Counted from the first letter of the stretch, positions 28,589 to 38,681 are shown. The stretch: DNA of 64,000 nucleotides from Planctomycetaceae bacterium (GCA_002709045.1 PAPJ01000038.1:85131-149130), one strand, 5' to 3'. Notes: generated by a model not told the origin, from the sequence alone. Numbers and translations: made by a program.

Positions 28589-29350
28589 ATGTCTGGATTT
28601 AACGTAATTATACTCGCCGGTGGTGAAAAGGGCCCTCTCTACGAATCGACCGGTCATGTTCAGAAGGCTCTGATACCAATTCACGGGACGCCTATGGTAT
28701 CTCGTGTAATAGATGCGTTTCACAAATGCGAAGATGTAGAAAATATCGTGGTTGTCGGGTCTGCCGACCTTGACCACTTAGACTCTATGAAACACGTTCA
28801 TAAGCGAATTTCTACAGGCTTCACTTTAATCCAGAATATTCTGCATGCGATAGCTTATGTTAAACATCGTCTATATAAATCTGCCAGCAAACACAACGGT
28901 TACGTGATATCATTTTGCGATGCTGTTTTTCTTACTCCGCAAATCATCTCCGATACCTTAAACGGAATTAAGAACTCACAGGCTGATATAGTGTTGCATT
29001 ACGTTGAAAAGCATTCCTTTAAACTGGAACAGCTTCCAACCACACGCACGTATATACCAATAGATGGAAAACTATATACCGGTTCAACAATCTATTATGT
29101 AAGACGATTTAAGGATCTATTGGCAATCACGCCAAAGCTTGCGAAGCTCCGCAAAGTCCGGAAGTCACCCGAACAATTACTCGAAACAATTGGCTGCTCC
29201 GGATTGGACCTTGCTGGAATTCAGTCTAGTCTTAGCAGACAGCTAGGGATTAATGTCCAATTGTGTGTCTCCCCTCACGCCCGTTTGGGAATGGATGTCG
29301 ATAAACCACTCGATTTGGAACTCGCCATCCAATTGCTCGACAGCATATGA
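28589..29350 (+). CDS. MobA-like NTP transferase
   Basis: A 253-residue cytoplasmic protein with no signal peptide and a nucleotidyltransferase fold. It begins NVIILAGGEKGPLY, followed after a loop by QKALIPIHGTPMVSRVIDAF, the nucleotide-binding signature of the MobA/GlmU-like family, although the usual G-x-G-T/x-R part is altered. ISFCDAVFLTP gives the metal-binding aspartate, and MDVDKPLDLELA near the C-terminus is the second acidic motif. It would join an NTP to a sugar phosphate or cofactor; the product cannot be told. It is followed on the same strand by GH127 and two sulfatases and could be in the same transcript, which would make a sugar-nucleotide role more likely than cofactor synthesis (inference). 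Confidence 0.8.
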   Translation: MSGFNVIILAGGEKGPLYESTGHVQKALIPIHGTPMVSRVIDAFHKCEDVENIVVVGSADLDHLDSMKHVHKRISTGFTLIQNILHAIAYVKHRLYKSASKHNGYVISFCDAVFLTPQIISDTLNGIKNSQADIVLHYVEKHSFKLEQLPTTRTYIPIDGKLYTGSTIYYVRRFKDLLAITPKLAKLRKVRKSPEQLLETIGCSGLDLAGIQSSLSRQLGINVQLCVSPHARLGMDVDKPLDLELAIQLLDSI

Positions 29351-29452
29351 CCTTCGTCCATCGCTACAACAAAGCTCTTGGATTCAGTAAAATATCAGCT
29401 CAACACTTTTAGTCATACTTTCATACGAGCGGAGTCCGCCCCCGTGCGCCAC

Positions 29453-31924
29453 ATGCGAAAATTCATTCTCCTTTCAATGATCGGCTGTCTATCATCATCA
29501 GTCCTTTCTTCAGCAGCCGACTATCCTCTTAAGCCTGTCCCTTTTAACAAGGTGGTAATCACAAGTAGTTTTTGGCGGCCACGTCTTGTAACCCAACGGA
29601 AGACACTTGTACCTTTTGCGTTCGAACGCACACAAGCGGGGGTGCGCCATCTAGCGGCTGCAAGAGATTACCTGAAGGGTATTCCTCAGGAGGATCACCG
29701 GCCACATCGCTTTATCGATTCCGATTTGTACAAGGTAATGGAAGGTGCCGCCTATCTGCTGCAGTTGCAAAAAGACCCGGGTCTCGAACAGACTCTGGAC
29801 ACACTTGCCACCCTCATTTCTGAGGCTCAGCATGACAACGGGTATCTATATCCGTCTCATACCACCGGCATCGGTAAAGAACGCGATATGATGGGTGATA
29901 ATCCTTACACTTTCATCGTGCATAGCCATGAGCTTTATAACGTTGGCCATATGTACGAAGCCGCAATCGCGTACTATCGGGCGACGGGAAAACGCAAATT
30001 GCTAGATGTTGCTGAAAAGAGTGCCCAGCACATTAATAAAGTTATTTTCGAGGGTGACCCACAATACAATAACGGAAGGCCGGTTTTACAGGCTCCCGGA
30101 CATCAGGAGATGGAGTTGGCCCTGGTGCGTTTATATCGTGTGACAGGCAAGGAACTTTATCTTGATATGGCCCGCAAGTTTCTGGAAATTAGAGGGAATA
30201 CCTACGTACCCAATGGGGAGGGTGTTATGGCACCCACCTACGCACAGCAACATGCGCCGGTTATCGACCAGAAAGAAGCCGTCGGACACGCAGTACGAGC
30301 AACCTATCAATATTCGGCTATGGCAGATGTGGGGACTTTGACTGGCGAACCTGCCTATGGCAAAGCACTTAGTCGCATTTGGGGCAACATAACAGACACG
30401 CGGATGCATATTACCGGAGGGCTCGGCGCAGTACACGGGATAGAGGGTTTTGGTCCAAAATATGAACTGCCAAATGCAGACGCTTTTAATGAAACCTGCG
30501 CTGCTGTCGGCAACGTGCTTTTTAACTATCGCATGTTCCTGCTAACCAAGGATGCCAAATATTTAGATGTTGCTGAAGTCGCTTTATTAAATAACGTGCT
30601 CGCGGCCGTCAATCTGGAAGGCAATCGTTTTTTCTATGTCAATCCTCTGGACGCTGACGGAAAATATCCTTTCAATCACGGGACGGCAGGCCGCGCTCCA
30701 TGGTTTGGTACTGCCTGTTGTCCGTCCAACATGGCACGCCTTTTACCTCAGGTGCCCGGAATGACCTATGCGCACGACAACGAAGAACTATTCATCACGT
30801 TCTTTGCAGAAAGCACTACCAAGATTGAACTCAAGGGAGTCGAGATCAACGTCCAGCAAAAAACAGCTTATCCAAATGATGGTTCGATTAATGTCATTCT
30901 CAATCCGGCCAGGCCCACCACGTTTCGTTTAAACCTGCGAATACCAACCTGGACTCAGGAGCAATTTGTTCCGGGCGATCTTTATCGTTACACAGACCCG
31001 CAGTCGCCACCCAGTACGCTCAACGTAAACGGCGAACCGCTTAGTATCAATATTGATAAGGGATTCGCCATGATCGAGCGAGAATGGAAAAAGGGGGATG
31101 AAGTAACACTCGAATTACCGATGCCCCTGAAAACAACAATCTGTCACCCCTCGGTTGAGGCCAATCATGATCGGGTTTGTTTTACCCGAGGGCCCTTCGT
31201 ACTGTGTGCAGAAGAACTGGATAATGGGGGTGCCACTCAACGTTTCTTTTTTGAACGTTTTCCAAAGACGCAGAATAGCCAGACTTACATAACCAGCACC
31301 CAACACGGCTCCTTCATTCAGGCTGATGTGCAGGGCCGGGCCGTTACCCGTCATGGTCGTTCGACCAGAGCTCGAGTAACACTTACCCCCTATTACGCAT
31401 GGAATAATCGTGGAACCGGTTCGATGACCGTTTGGTTTCCACGCCAAAAGGACATGTCTGTCTTCGATCCCCACGCTCTGCCAAAGGAAAGTGTCTTCAA
31501 CGAACTTATGGCTTCTTATACATGCGAATTGGATACCGTGAATGCAATCGGCGATGGCAAAGAACCCGAATGGTCAAGTGGTAACAAAGTCCCGCGTTGG
31601 ACAAGCCGCGGCCAGAATGGCAATGATCAATGGATTATTGCCAGGTTTAATACAACTAAAGATATCCGCAGTGTAGGCATCTTTTGGATGCAGGATCAAT
31701 TTGACGTAAAATTTCCCAAACAATGGACTTTGGAAGTCGAACAGGACGGACAGTGGAAACCATTTAAACTATACACGACAGATCGCTACGACACGCGTGC
31801 CAATCAATACAACGTGGTGCATCCCGCGTCCCCGCTCCAATGCAACGCAATCCGCATTAACATGAGCCCGCAACAGGATTCGGCCGTCGGTATTCTGGAA
31901 TTGAATGTAGTATTTGAGGATTAG
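29453..31924 (+). CDS. GH127 beta-L-arabinofuranosidase-like enzyme with C-terminal discoidin-like domain
   Basis: The frame opens at 29378, but the ATG at 29453 begins a good signal peptide (RKFILLSMIGCLSSSVLSSAAD), giving 823 residues. The body is a GH127 (DUF1680) protein with an alpha/alpha toroid. The zinc/nucleophile set of this family is present: E347 and C349 in NETC, and C422-C423 in ACCPSN, the first of the pair being the expected nucleophile cysteine. HITGGLGA and the C-terminal beta-sandwich strands also match. Residues from about 700 (VPRWTSRGQNG, QWIIARFNTTKDIRSVGIFW) look like an F5/8 type C carbohydrate-binding domain. It would release arabinofuranose or a related sugar outside the cytoplasm. 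It is 14 bases upstream of a sulfatase gene, suggesting a sulfated arabinose-bearing glycan as target. Confidence 0.88.
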   Translation: MRKFILLSMIGCLSSSVLSSAADYPLKPVPFNKVVITSSFWRPRLVTQRKTLVPFAFERTQAGVRHLAAARDYLKGIPQEDHRPHRFIDSDLYKVMEGAAYLLQLQKDPGLEQTLDTLATLISEAQHDNGYLYPSHTTGIGKERDMMGDNPYTFIVHSHELYNVGHMYEAAIAYYRATGKRKLLDVAEKSAQHINKVIFEGDPQYNNGRPVLQAPGHQEMELALVRLYRVTGKELYLDMARKFLEIRGNTYVPNGEGVMAPTYAQQHAPVIDQKEAVGHAVRATYQYSAMADVGTLTGEPAYGKALSRIWGNITDTRMHITGGLGAVHGIEGFGPKYELPNADAFNETCAAVGNVLFNYRMFLLTKDAKYLDVAEVALLNNVLAAVNLEGNRFFYVNPLDADGKYPFNHGTAGRAPWFGTACCPSNMARLLPQVPGMTYAHDNEELFITFFAESTTKIELKGVEINVQQKTAYPNDGSINVILNPARPTTFRLNLRIPTWTQEQFVPGDLYRYTDPQSPPSTLNVNGEPLSINIDKGFAMIEREWKKGDEVTLELPMPLKTTICHPSVEANHDRVCFTRGPFVLCAEELDNGGATQRFFFERFPKTQNSQTYITSTQHGSFIQADVQGRAVTRHGRSTRARVTLTPYYAWNNRGTGSMTVWFPRQKDMSVFDPHALPKESVFNELMASYTCELDTVNAIGDGKEPEWSSGNKVPRWTSRGQNGNDQWIIARFNTTKDIRSVGIFWMQDQFDVKFPKQWTLEVEQDGQWKPFKLYTTDRYDTRANQYNVVHPASPLQCNAIRINMSPQQDSAVGILELNVVFED

Positions 31925-31938
31925 ATTACTAAGATTCG

Positions 31939-33483
31939 ATGAAAATACCGGGACATGAAACACGCTTTTCTTGGAGACTTATAGAACCTTTAGTCCTCTT
32001 TCTGTGTATCGACAGTTGTTTCGCTAAGCAACCCAATATTCTTTTAATCGTTTCTGAAGATAATGGCCCGGAATTGGGTTGCTATGGCGATCTATATGCA
32101 AAGACGCCACATCTTAACAGACTGGCCACGCAGGGACTCTGTTTTCTAAATGCTTACGTTCCCCAATCCGGTTGCAGCCAATCAAGGGCGAGTTATTTTA
32201 CAGGGCTTTACCCACATCAACATGGTCAGTTCGGTTTGGCAACATGGGGTTTCCGGCTCTATCGGGAGGATATTCCTAATCTACCTGTTTTGTTAAAACA
32301 AGCCGGTTATCGAACCGGTATTATTGGTAAGTTGCATATCAATCCTGCCTCGGCATTCCCTTTCGATTACAAGGAAATACCCAATGCCAATTTCCAACGA
32401 CAAGAGATGCATAAATATGTGGAACATGCAAAGACCTTTATCAACGCTGCCGATTCTCCATTTTTCCTCAGCATCAATTATCCCGACGCTCATGATCCGT
32501 GGATCCGACAGGTCGATGGCATACCGGCAAGCCCGCTAAACGCCGACGCAGTTACACCAATGCCTTATATGGGTCTAGACGGTCCAGCCTTACGTGAACT
32601 TGTTGCAGATTATTACAACTGCATCAGCCGGCTGGATACTTATATTGGCGAGCTGCTATCAGCCCTTGCGCAATCCGGCAAAGCCCGTAATACGATGGTC
32701 ATTTACCTTGGAGACCACGGTGCCGATATGCTTCGCGGAAAACGCACTTGCTATGAGAGCGGGTTAAAAATCCCTCTGATCGTCCGCTGGCCCGGCCATA
32801 TTACCCCGGGACGACCGAAAGACCTTATTTCCACGATTGATTTATTTCCCACAATCCTCGAAGCCGCAGGACTAACCAGGCCAGACAATCTCCCCGGTAA
32901 ATCGCTACAGCCATTATTTAATAACAATAGAACGCTGATGCATCGCGAATACTATTGTGCCGAATATCATACACATGCTGCGGCATCCAACTATTTCCCA
33001 CAACGATCTATTCGTAACCAACAATACAAACTAATACTAAGTCTTTTACCAGGAACAATTCATCCGGATTACGAGGATACAATTCGCAAGTTACATGGTG
33101 ACCACCTGCAACGGGATTCTCAGCATACACTAAATATTCCCGCACTAATCTCTCAGACAACATCCCGAGTGCGATCGGCTTACGAACGAATGCGACGACC
33201 ACCCGAGATACAGCTTTACGATCTCACAAACGATCCATACGAATTCATTGATCTGGCAGATTCACTGGCACACCAATCTATCAAACGAACACTACTCTTG
33301 GAATTGGAAAAGTGGCGCGAGGACACTTCGGATCCTCTGCTGGATCCCCTTTCGCTCAAACAATTAACGGCTGAGGTGCAGTCTGTTACAAATAGAACGA
33401 TTGCTCGCAAACACGATTGGCAGTACCCCATATATTTCTTCAACAACATCGAAGAGGATATTCCCATCCCGCAACTCAAATAA
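31939..33483 (+). CDS. Sulfatase with atypical CSQSR active-site motif
   Basis: A 514-residue exported sulfatase (signal peptide at about residues 12-29). The N-terminus has NILLIVSEDNGPELGCYGD, the metal-site start, and GKLHINP replaces the common GKWHLG. LGDHGADMLRGKRTCYESGLKIPLIVRWPG matches heparan-N-sulfatase-like members. The formylglycine site reads CSQSR (79-83), whereas the standard signature has proline or alanine at the third position; the residues around it (SGCSQSRASYFTGLYPHQHG) are otherwise conserved. It probably removes O- or N-linked sulfate from a polysaccharide. It starts 14 bases after GH127 and 50 bases before the next sulfatase, so the three form a likely operon. Confidence 0.88.
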   Translation: MKIPGHETRFSWRLIEPLVLFLCIDSCFAKQPNILLIVSEDNGPELGCYGDLYAKTPHLNRLATQGLCFLNAYVPQSGCSQSRASYFTGLYPHQHGQFGLATWGFRLYREDIPNLPVLLKQAGYRTGIIGKLHINPASAFPFDYKEIPNANFQRQEMHKYVEHAKTFINAADSPFFLSINYPDAHDPWIRQVDGIPASPLNADAVTPMPYMGLDGPALRELVADYYNCISRLDTYIGELLSALAQSGKARNTMVIYLGDHGADMLRGKRTCYESGLKIPLIVRWPGHITPGRPKDLISTIDLFPTILEAAGLTRPDNLPGKSLQPLFNNNRTLMHREYYCAEYHTHAAASNYFPQRSIRNQQYKLILSLLPGTIHPDYEDTIRKLHGDHLQRDSQHTLNIPALISQTTSRVRSAYERMRRPPEIQLYDLTNDPYEFIDLADSLAHQSIKRTLLLELEKWREDTSDPLLDPLSLKQLTAEVQSVTNRTIARKHDWQYPIYFFNNIEEDIPIPQLK

Positions 33484-33533
33484 CTGTTAAGCAATCTATC
33501 CTCGTTACCTTTTGTGCCGGCAATGATTCTACT

Positions 33534-34970
33534 ATGCATTACAACACCCGCTTACCGCTATTGCTTCTCTCTGCAACACTGCTGTTAGGTCTTAGCAACA
33601 ACACTAACGCGCAAACCCAACACAATATTGTGTTGTTTCTTATTGACGATCTGGGCTGGAGCGACCTTGCCTGTCAGGGTAGTAGCTACTATCAAACACC
33701 ACACATTGACCGACTGGCCAGTCAGGGGGTCAGGTTCACCGATGCATACGCGGCCTGCGCAGTTTGCACACCTACACGGGCAGCAATCATGACCGGAAAA
33801 TATCCCGCTCGTATACTAATGACTGAATGGCTGCCATCGGGACGTTGGAACCCCAAAGCCAAACTTCGGGAAGGACGCTTTCTGCGTGATTTACCTCGTG
33901 AGGAATTTACACTTGCAGAGGCACTACGTGCTGCCGGCTATCGCACCGGCCATTTTGGGAAATGGCATCTCGGAACTGAAACATTCGGAATGCCCGAGCA
34001 TCATGGCTTCGATATAAATGTAGGAGGCAACCCTCATGGAAATCCCGGGAATTACTTTTATCCCTATAACGGGACCTGGAAGATTCCAACTACCAATCAG
34101 AAAGCTACCTGGAGTGTCCTCAAAGGTGGGCATCCAGGTGAATATCTTACTGATCGACTAACAGACGATGCTGTTAATTTTATTCGGCAAAGCCAGGCCG
34201 ACGAGAAGCCATTTTTTTTATACTTTCCTCATTACGGCGTACATACTCCGATTCAGGCCAAAGAAGAAGTCACGGCGAAATATGCAGCCATACCGAAAAT
34301 TGAGCAACAGGGCATCCCGGCTTATGCGGCAATGGTGGAAAGTATCGACGATAGTGTCGGGAAGATCCAAAAAACCCTTGAAAAACTGGGCTTGGTAGAT
34401 AACACCGTGGTAATTTTTACGAGTGATAACGGTGGATTTTGGAAAGCAACGTCAAATGCCCCCCTGCGAGCCAATAAAGGTGCCTATTACGAAGGAGGAA
34501 TTCGTGTCCCGTTGATTATCAGGTGGCCAGGCGAAACACGTGACGGCCATGTTGAAAGAACACCCTCGACCAGTTCCGATCTGTATCCGACATGCTTAAC
34601 AGCAGCAGGCTTACCTTTACTTCCTAATCAACATCAGGATGGTGTCGATCTAAGTCCATTGCTAGACGGGCAGGGTACTATTGCCGACCGTTCACTGTTT
34701 TGGCATTATCCGCATTACAACAACCATCCTTCAAGCGTACCTTCTAGTGTTATCCGAAAGGGTTATTGGAAGTTAATCCAAAGCTATGATCCCGAGGGCC
34801 TGGAGCTATATAACCTCAATAACGATCTAGCTGAATCCACTAATCTGGTTTCCAGCAGGCCCGCTATTACCGCCGCGTTGATGAAGGAACTTGAAGCCTG
34901 GAAGTTATCGGTGGGAGCTGAGAAGATGCTTCCTAATCCGGATTATAAGAGTGTACCTTTGAAAAAGTAG
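33534..34970 (+). CDS. Arylsulfatase-type sulfatase
   Basis: The ATG at 33534 gives 478 residues with a clear signal peptide (LPLLLLSATLLLGLSNNTNAQ); the open frame extends upstream into the previous gene but without conserved content. It is a type I sulfatase: NIVLFLIDDLGWSDLACQG start, CTPTR at 78-82 (standard C-x-P-x-R formylglycine site), GKWHLG, FTSDNGG and EGGIRVPLIIRWPG. It closely follows the arylsulfatase A layout of planctomycetes. It needs formylglycine modification before export (family knowledge); no active modifying enzyme is seen in this window. It is the last gene of the GH127/sulfatase run and converges on the DUF1552 gene with 13 bases between stops. Confidence 0.92.
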   Translation: MHYNTRLPLLLLSATLLLGLSNNTNAQTQHNIVLFLIDDLGWSDLACQGSSYYQTPHIDRLASQGVRFTDAYAACAVCTPTRAAIMTGKYPARILMTEWLPSGRWNPKAKLREGRFLRDLPREEFTLAEALRAAGYRTGHFGKWHLGTETFGMPEHHGFDINVGGNPHGNPGNYFYPYNGTWKIPTTNQKATWSVLKGGHPGEYLTDRLTDDAVNFIRQSQADEKPFFLYFPHYGVHTPIQAKEEVTAKYAAIPKIEQQGIPAYAAMVESIDDSVGKIQKTLEKLGLVDNTVVIFTSDNGGFWKATSNAPLRANKGAYYEGGIRVPLIIRWPGETRDGHVERTPSTSSDLYPTCLTAAGLPLLPNQHQDGVDLSPLLDGQGTIADRSLFWHYPHYNNHPSSVPSSVIRKGYWKLIQSYDPEGLELYNLNNDLAESTNLVSSRPAITAALMKELEAWKLSVGAEKMLPNPDYKSVPLKK

Positions 34971-34983
34971 TTAGTACGAGCTC

Positions 34984-36246
34984 CTATAAATCCAATACAC
35001 CCTGATTGGTGCCAAACGAATCCGTTTCAACTCCCATTCTCCGCAGGAGATTCACGTAGAGATTACAAAGCGGAGTATTCTTGTTGTATTTTCCTGCCTT
35101 AACAAACCTACCATGTTCATATCCCCCTCCGGCAACGATAATCGGAAGGTTTTTAGGGTCATGAGCGTTGGCGTTGCCCAGATTGCTTCCCAGCAATACC
35201 GAAGTATGGTCAAGCAGCCGTTTGCCCGATTCCTGCACTTCTGTCATCTGAGTTAAAAATCTATTGAACGTATCTAGCAGGGCTGTTTCGATAATTTTCA
35301 ACTGTCTAATCTTATTTGGATCCTGACCGTGGTGGGACAGGTTATGATGTTCCGCCGTCACGCCATTGATTTGCGGAACAACAAGATGGTCCTGTATGAC
35401 CATACTGATAACGCGCGAAGAGTCGGTTTGCAGGATTAATGGAATGATCTTAAACCAGCTACTGGTTCGCCCAACGAGATCCGATTTATCTGCAATATCC
35501 TGAGGCGGTGCAATCTCTAACTTAGGTTTTGATTTATCAAGCCACGCTTCTGATTCCTTGAGATCCTGTTCCGCTTCCCTAATTGATGCAAAGAACTCAT
35601 CTAGCTGACGACGGTCATTGCTGCTGGTATTGCGTTGCAGCGACCTCGTCTGTTCACCTACTAAATCCAGTATACTGCGACCTTCGGCCAATCGCCTACG
35701 TTGTCTATGCACTTCCCCGGGACTCCCTTGCAAAAACATCTTTGCGAACAACTGTGAGGGTCGGTTTTCAGCTGGGATCATTACACCGTTGGCATCGTAA
35801 GACTGACTTTCACCACCTTCCGTGCTAAGAGCTACGGATGAGAAACGTGTTTTATTACCGATATGAGCCGCAGCAACCTGATCAACGGAAATTGAATTTC
35901 GAAATCCACCCAACCCCGGATTGCGGGCAGCTGACAAAAATGTCATCTCCGTATCATGAGGCTCCTTTCCGGTTTGTTCCGGATGCGACAGTCCGGCAAT
36001 CAAACTGAAATCTTTTCGATGTTTTTGCAGTATTGAAAGGTATTCGGTCGTTTCATATTCCTTACCGGTTGTTTGCGGATAGAGTGAGGGTGAATGCAGG
36101 CCCAGTGTACTGCAAATCATCACCATCCGTTTCGGCGGGATCTGTTGCTGCCCTAACACCACTGGACTCATGGATTCCAGCAATGGTAGTGACACCGCGA
36201 CGCCTGACGCTTTTAAGACTTCCCGGCGTGAGATGGGAGTATGCAT
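34984..36246 (-). CDS. DUF1552 family Tat-exported protein (end of sigma/FecR operon)
   Basis: A 420-residue DUF1552 protein with Tat leader SRREVLKASGVAVSLPLLESM (from residue 6). Family marks include RMVMICSTLGLHSPSLYP, SLIAGLSHPEQ, TEMTFLSAARNPGL, NSISVDQVAAAHIG and TRFSSVALSTEGGES, and LDHTSVLLGSNLGNANAHD near the C-terminus. Its start overlaps the stop of the DUF1592-type gene in TAATG, indicating translational coupling. It is the last gene of the six-gene unit starting at the ECF sigma factor. Role unknown, presumably acting with its heme-protein partner in the periplasm. Confidence 0.92.
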   Translation of the reverse strand: MHTPISRREVLKASGVAVSLPLLESMSPVVLGQQQIPPKRMVMICSTLGLHSPSLYPQTTGKEYETTEYLSILQKHRKDFSLIAGLSHPEQTGKEPHDTEMTFLSAARNPGLGGFRNSISVDQVAAAHIGNKTRFSSVALSTEGGESQSYDANGVMIPAENRPSQLFAKMFLQGSPGEVHRQRRRLAEGRSILDLVGEQTRSLQRNTSSNDRRQLDEFFASIREAEQDLKESEAWLDKSKPKLEIAPPQDIADKSDLVGRTSSWFKIIPLILQTDSSRVISMVIQDHLVVPQINGVTAEHHNLSHHGQDPNKIRQLKIIETALLDTFNRFLTQMTEVQESGKRLLDHTSVLLGSNLGNANAHDPKNLPIIVAGGGYEHGRFVKAGKYNKNTPLCNLYVNLLRRMGVETDSFGTNQGVLDL

Positions 36247-38681
36247 TATCGTTCCTTAAACAACCGGCTCTGGACAACCTGATGGATTAACGTTTTCATT
36301 CTATACTGATCATTTTTTGTTTGCCTCAGTATACGTTCCACTTCAGTACGATCCGCGAAATCTATCTCCGCGCCCGTGGAAAAAACAATTAATTGGGAGA
36401 CGACATTACGGGCGACTTGATCAGCCGAACTAAGCAAATTACGCTTGTATTCTATCACGTTCCGGAAGGCCACCCCCTCTGCGGTTACACCGGAGGCGTC
36501 CACCTTCTGTCCTAAATCGTAATCCACCGTTGCGAATCGCAAACCCGGGTTAGCTTCACGTGTGACACCACGACTGTTACGATACTGCGTTCGAAAATTA
36601 CCCACCGGATCAAATGCCTCCAAAGCAAATCCCGGAGGATCAATTTTACGATGACAGACCGCACACGTTTCATTTTCCTGGTGTTTTTCCAGTGTATCCC
36701 GAATCGTTGTCGCGCCCCTGGTGTCCGGTTCAATCGACCCAATATTAGGCGGAGGTGGACTGGGTGGTAAACCCAACAGATTACTTAATACAAAATTACC
36801 GCGTTTAACCGGTGTCGTCACCGTGCCATTGGCCGTAATCTTGGCAATCGATGCCTGTGTGATTATACCTCCACGCACGCTATCGGCTGGCAATGTGACT
36901 TTACGTATCTGTTCACCTAAGACGCCTTCAATCCCGTAATGCTCTGCAAGTTTGCGGTTCATAAAAGTAAAATCCGAATCTATCAAATTACTCACACTCA
37001 AATCATGCTCGATCAAATACTTAACAAATCCGCGCGTTTCCGCAAGCATGGCCCTTCGCAGCACATCATCGTATTCAGGATACAGGAAATTATCTGGCGT
37101 CGTTTCATCAATACGCCGCAACTCGAGCCACTGATCCAGAAAGCCGTGGATAAACCTTTCTGATCTGGGATCAGCCAACATACGATCAACCTGGTCCCTT
37201 AAGACGTCGGGAGTCGATAGTGTTCCTGCAACTGCCAAATCGATTAATTCGGAGTCCGGAATACTGCGCCACAGAAATGCGGATACTCTCCTTGCCAGAT
37301 CAATATCATCAAGTCTTCCGCTTTTACCCGTCTGAAATATAACTTCCGGCGAAATTAGTATAGCCCGCAATGGTATCCGTGCTGCTTCCACAAAATCCTG
37401 ACCTGCTGCCAGGCCCGCGTCGGCAAGCGAAACCAAAGATTCAATCTCCTCCTCAGAGACATCACGCCCAAAGGCGCGAGGTGCTAAAGCTATCACGCTG
37501 TCACGTATGTGATCTCGCGGAGATTTGGAAAATACCGGGTAAAATGCTCGGGCCGCTCGATGTCGTGGCTGCCGAAACTCCCAATCTATCCCGGGAAACA
37601 GGTCGCGGGTTCGCTGTGGAGGCCAGACAGTTTCCAACGGCCCCTGAATAACAACTTTATGTATACGAACGCCTTCCCCTTGATACTTGCTAGCGGGTTG
37701 TGCGTTATAAATCACCTTACCATCGGGCGCCGGATCCAACTCGTCAGCACTAACGTATATATAGTCATCTGGACGGAGATATTTCGTCGTTGCAACCGTA
37801 CGGTACTCGTCGCCGGACAGATCCCAGGCAGCAAACAACTCACTTTGACCCTGTTGATCATTTTGCCGCTTAAGACTTACGGTAATTGAAGAACGCGGAT
37901 TGTGTGCGGCAGCCGTTACGGTAATCCGATACCGGCCAGGAACCTCAAACCGTATACCATTAGTATCCGAGCGTAATACATAATTAGCACCACGAAAGGT
38001 TACCACGTCCTGTTCCGTCTTAAAGACCGTACCGCCACCACGTCGAACTTCACGGTCAACCCACATTTGAATATAGGGGGAATTGTAATAGTCGAGCACC
38101 CTTGGCTCCAAATTGGGCTTAGCAGATAATTCAATAGCTTCATCCAAAGCAAGGTCCGCTGCTGCTAGTAGTCCTTTGACATGGACACTTGACATTTCTT
38201 GTTTTTCGGCAACGACATCGAAACTTGCTGCTTCATTTTCCGGAGGCAAAAACCGAGCAATCTGGCCGCCTATACCCAACAGATCGTGAAGCACATGCTC
38301 GTATTCATACCTGGTTAAACGCCGCGACGGGACGCGCCCGTACAGTTCCTGATTTTGACGATTTACATCGGTCAACGAACGATTGAGCCGAGCCAAAGCT
38401 TGTTGCCTGAGTTGTATGGCTGGCTGGGCAGCATCTTTCGGCGGCATTTCACCGCGGGCAACCTTATCGAACACTTTTACCCAACTGCGGTAATCTCCCG
38501 CATTATCGAAGCCCAGCGAAAGTTTGCTGAGATCTAGCCCTGTCTCCGTTTGAGTATCATGGCAATCCAGACAGGCACTCCGTACGAATTCGTTAATCAC
38601 ATCATCCGCATAGATTTTCTCGCCCACCATAAAGGCTGCCGCTGCTATCAGGCCCGTAATTATCCCCACACGATGTTTCAT
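36246..38681 (-). CDS. DUF1587/1592/1595/1588/1585 exported cytochrome-like protein
   Basis: An 811-residue protein with a signal peptide (GIITGLIAAAAFMVG) and heme motif CLDCH at 37-41. DUF1587 begins with RRLTRYEYEHVLHDLLGI; DUF1595/1592 follow (DDIDLARRVSAFLWRS); DUF1588 has RGGIITQASIAK, a proline-rich PPSPPPP segment and a second CxxCH (CAVCHRKIDPPGFALE) near residue 672; DUF1585 ends at VVQSRLFKE. Both ends are coupled: its start overlaps the stop of the Vgb/cytochrome gene (TAATG) and its stop overlaps the DUF1552 start (TAATG). It is probably a periplasmic heme protein of unknown reaction within the sigma/FecR-controlled unit. Confidence 0.9.
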   Translation of the reverse strand: MKHRVGIITGLIAAAAFMVGEKIYADDVINEFVRSACLDCHDTQTETGLDLSKLSLGFDNAGDYRSWVKVFDKVARGEMPPKDAAQPAIQLRQQALARLNRSLTDVNRQNQELYGRVPSRRLTRYEYEHVLHDLLGIGGQIARFLPPENEAASFDVVAEKQEMSSVHVKGLLAAADLALDEAIELSAKPNLEPRVLDYYNSPYIQMWVDREVRRGGGTVFKTEQDVVTFRGANYVLRSDTNGIRFEVPGRYRITVTAAAHNPRSSITVSLKRQNDQQGQSELFAAWDLSGDEYRTVATTKYLRPDDYIYVSADELDPAPDGKVIYNAQPASKYQGEGVRIHKVVIQGPLETVWPPQRTRDLFPGIDWEFRQPRHRAARAFYPVFSKSPRDHIRDSVIALAPRAFGRDVSEEEIESLVSLADAGLAAGQDFVEAARIPLRAILISPEVIFQTGKSGRLDDIDLARRVSAFLWRSIPDSELIDLAVAGTLSTPDVLRDQVDRMLADPRSERFIHGFLDQWLELRRIDETTPDNFLYPEYDDVLRRAMLAETRGFVKYLIEHDLSVSNLIDSDFTFMNRKLAEHYGIEGVLGEQIRKVTLPADSVRGGIITQASIAKITANGTVTTPVKRGNFVLSNLLGLPPSPPPPNIGSIEPDTRGATTIRDTLEKHQENETCAVCHRKIDPPGFALEAFDPVGNFRTQYRNSRGVTREANPGLRFATVDYDLGQKVDASGVTAEGVAFRNVIEYKRNLLSSADQVARNVVSQLIVFSTGAEIDFADRTEVERILRQTKNDQYRMKTLIHQVVQSRLFKER

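Noticed and set aside
33417..33533. Long 5' extension of the second sulfatase into the preceding gene
   Set aside because: It overlaps the preceding sulfatase, has no conserved content and would bury the signal peptide.
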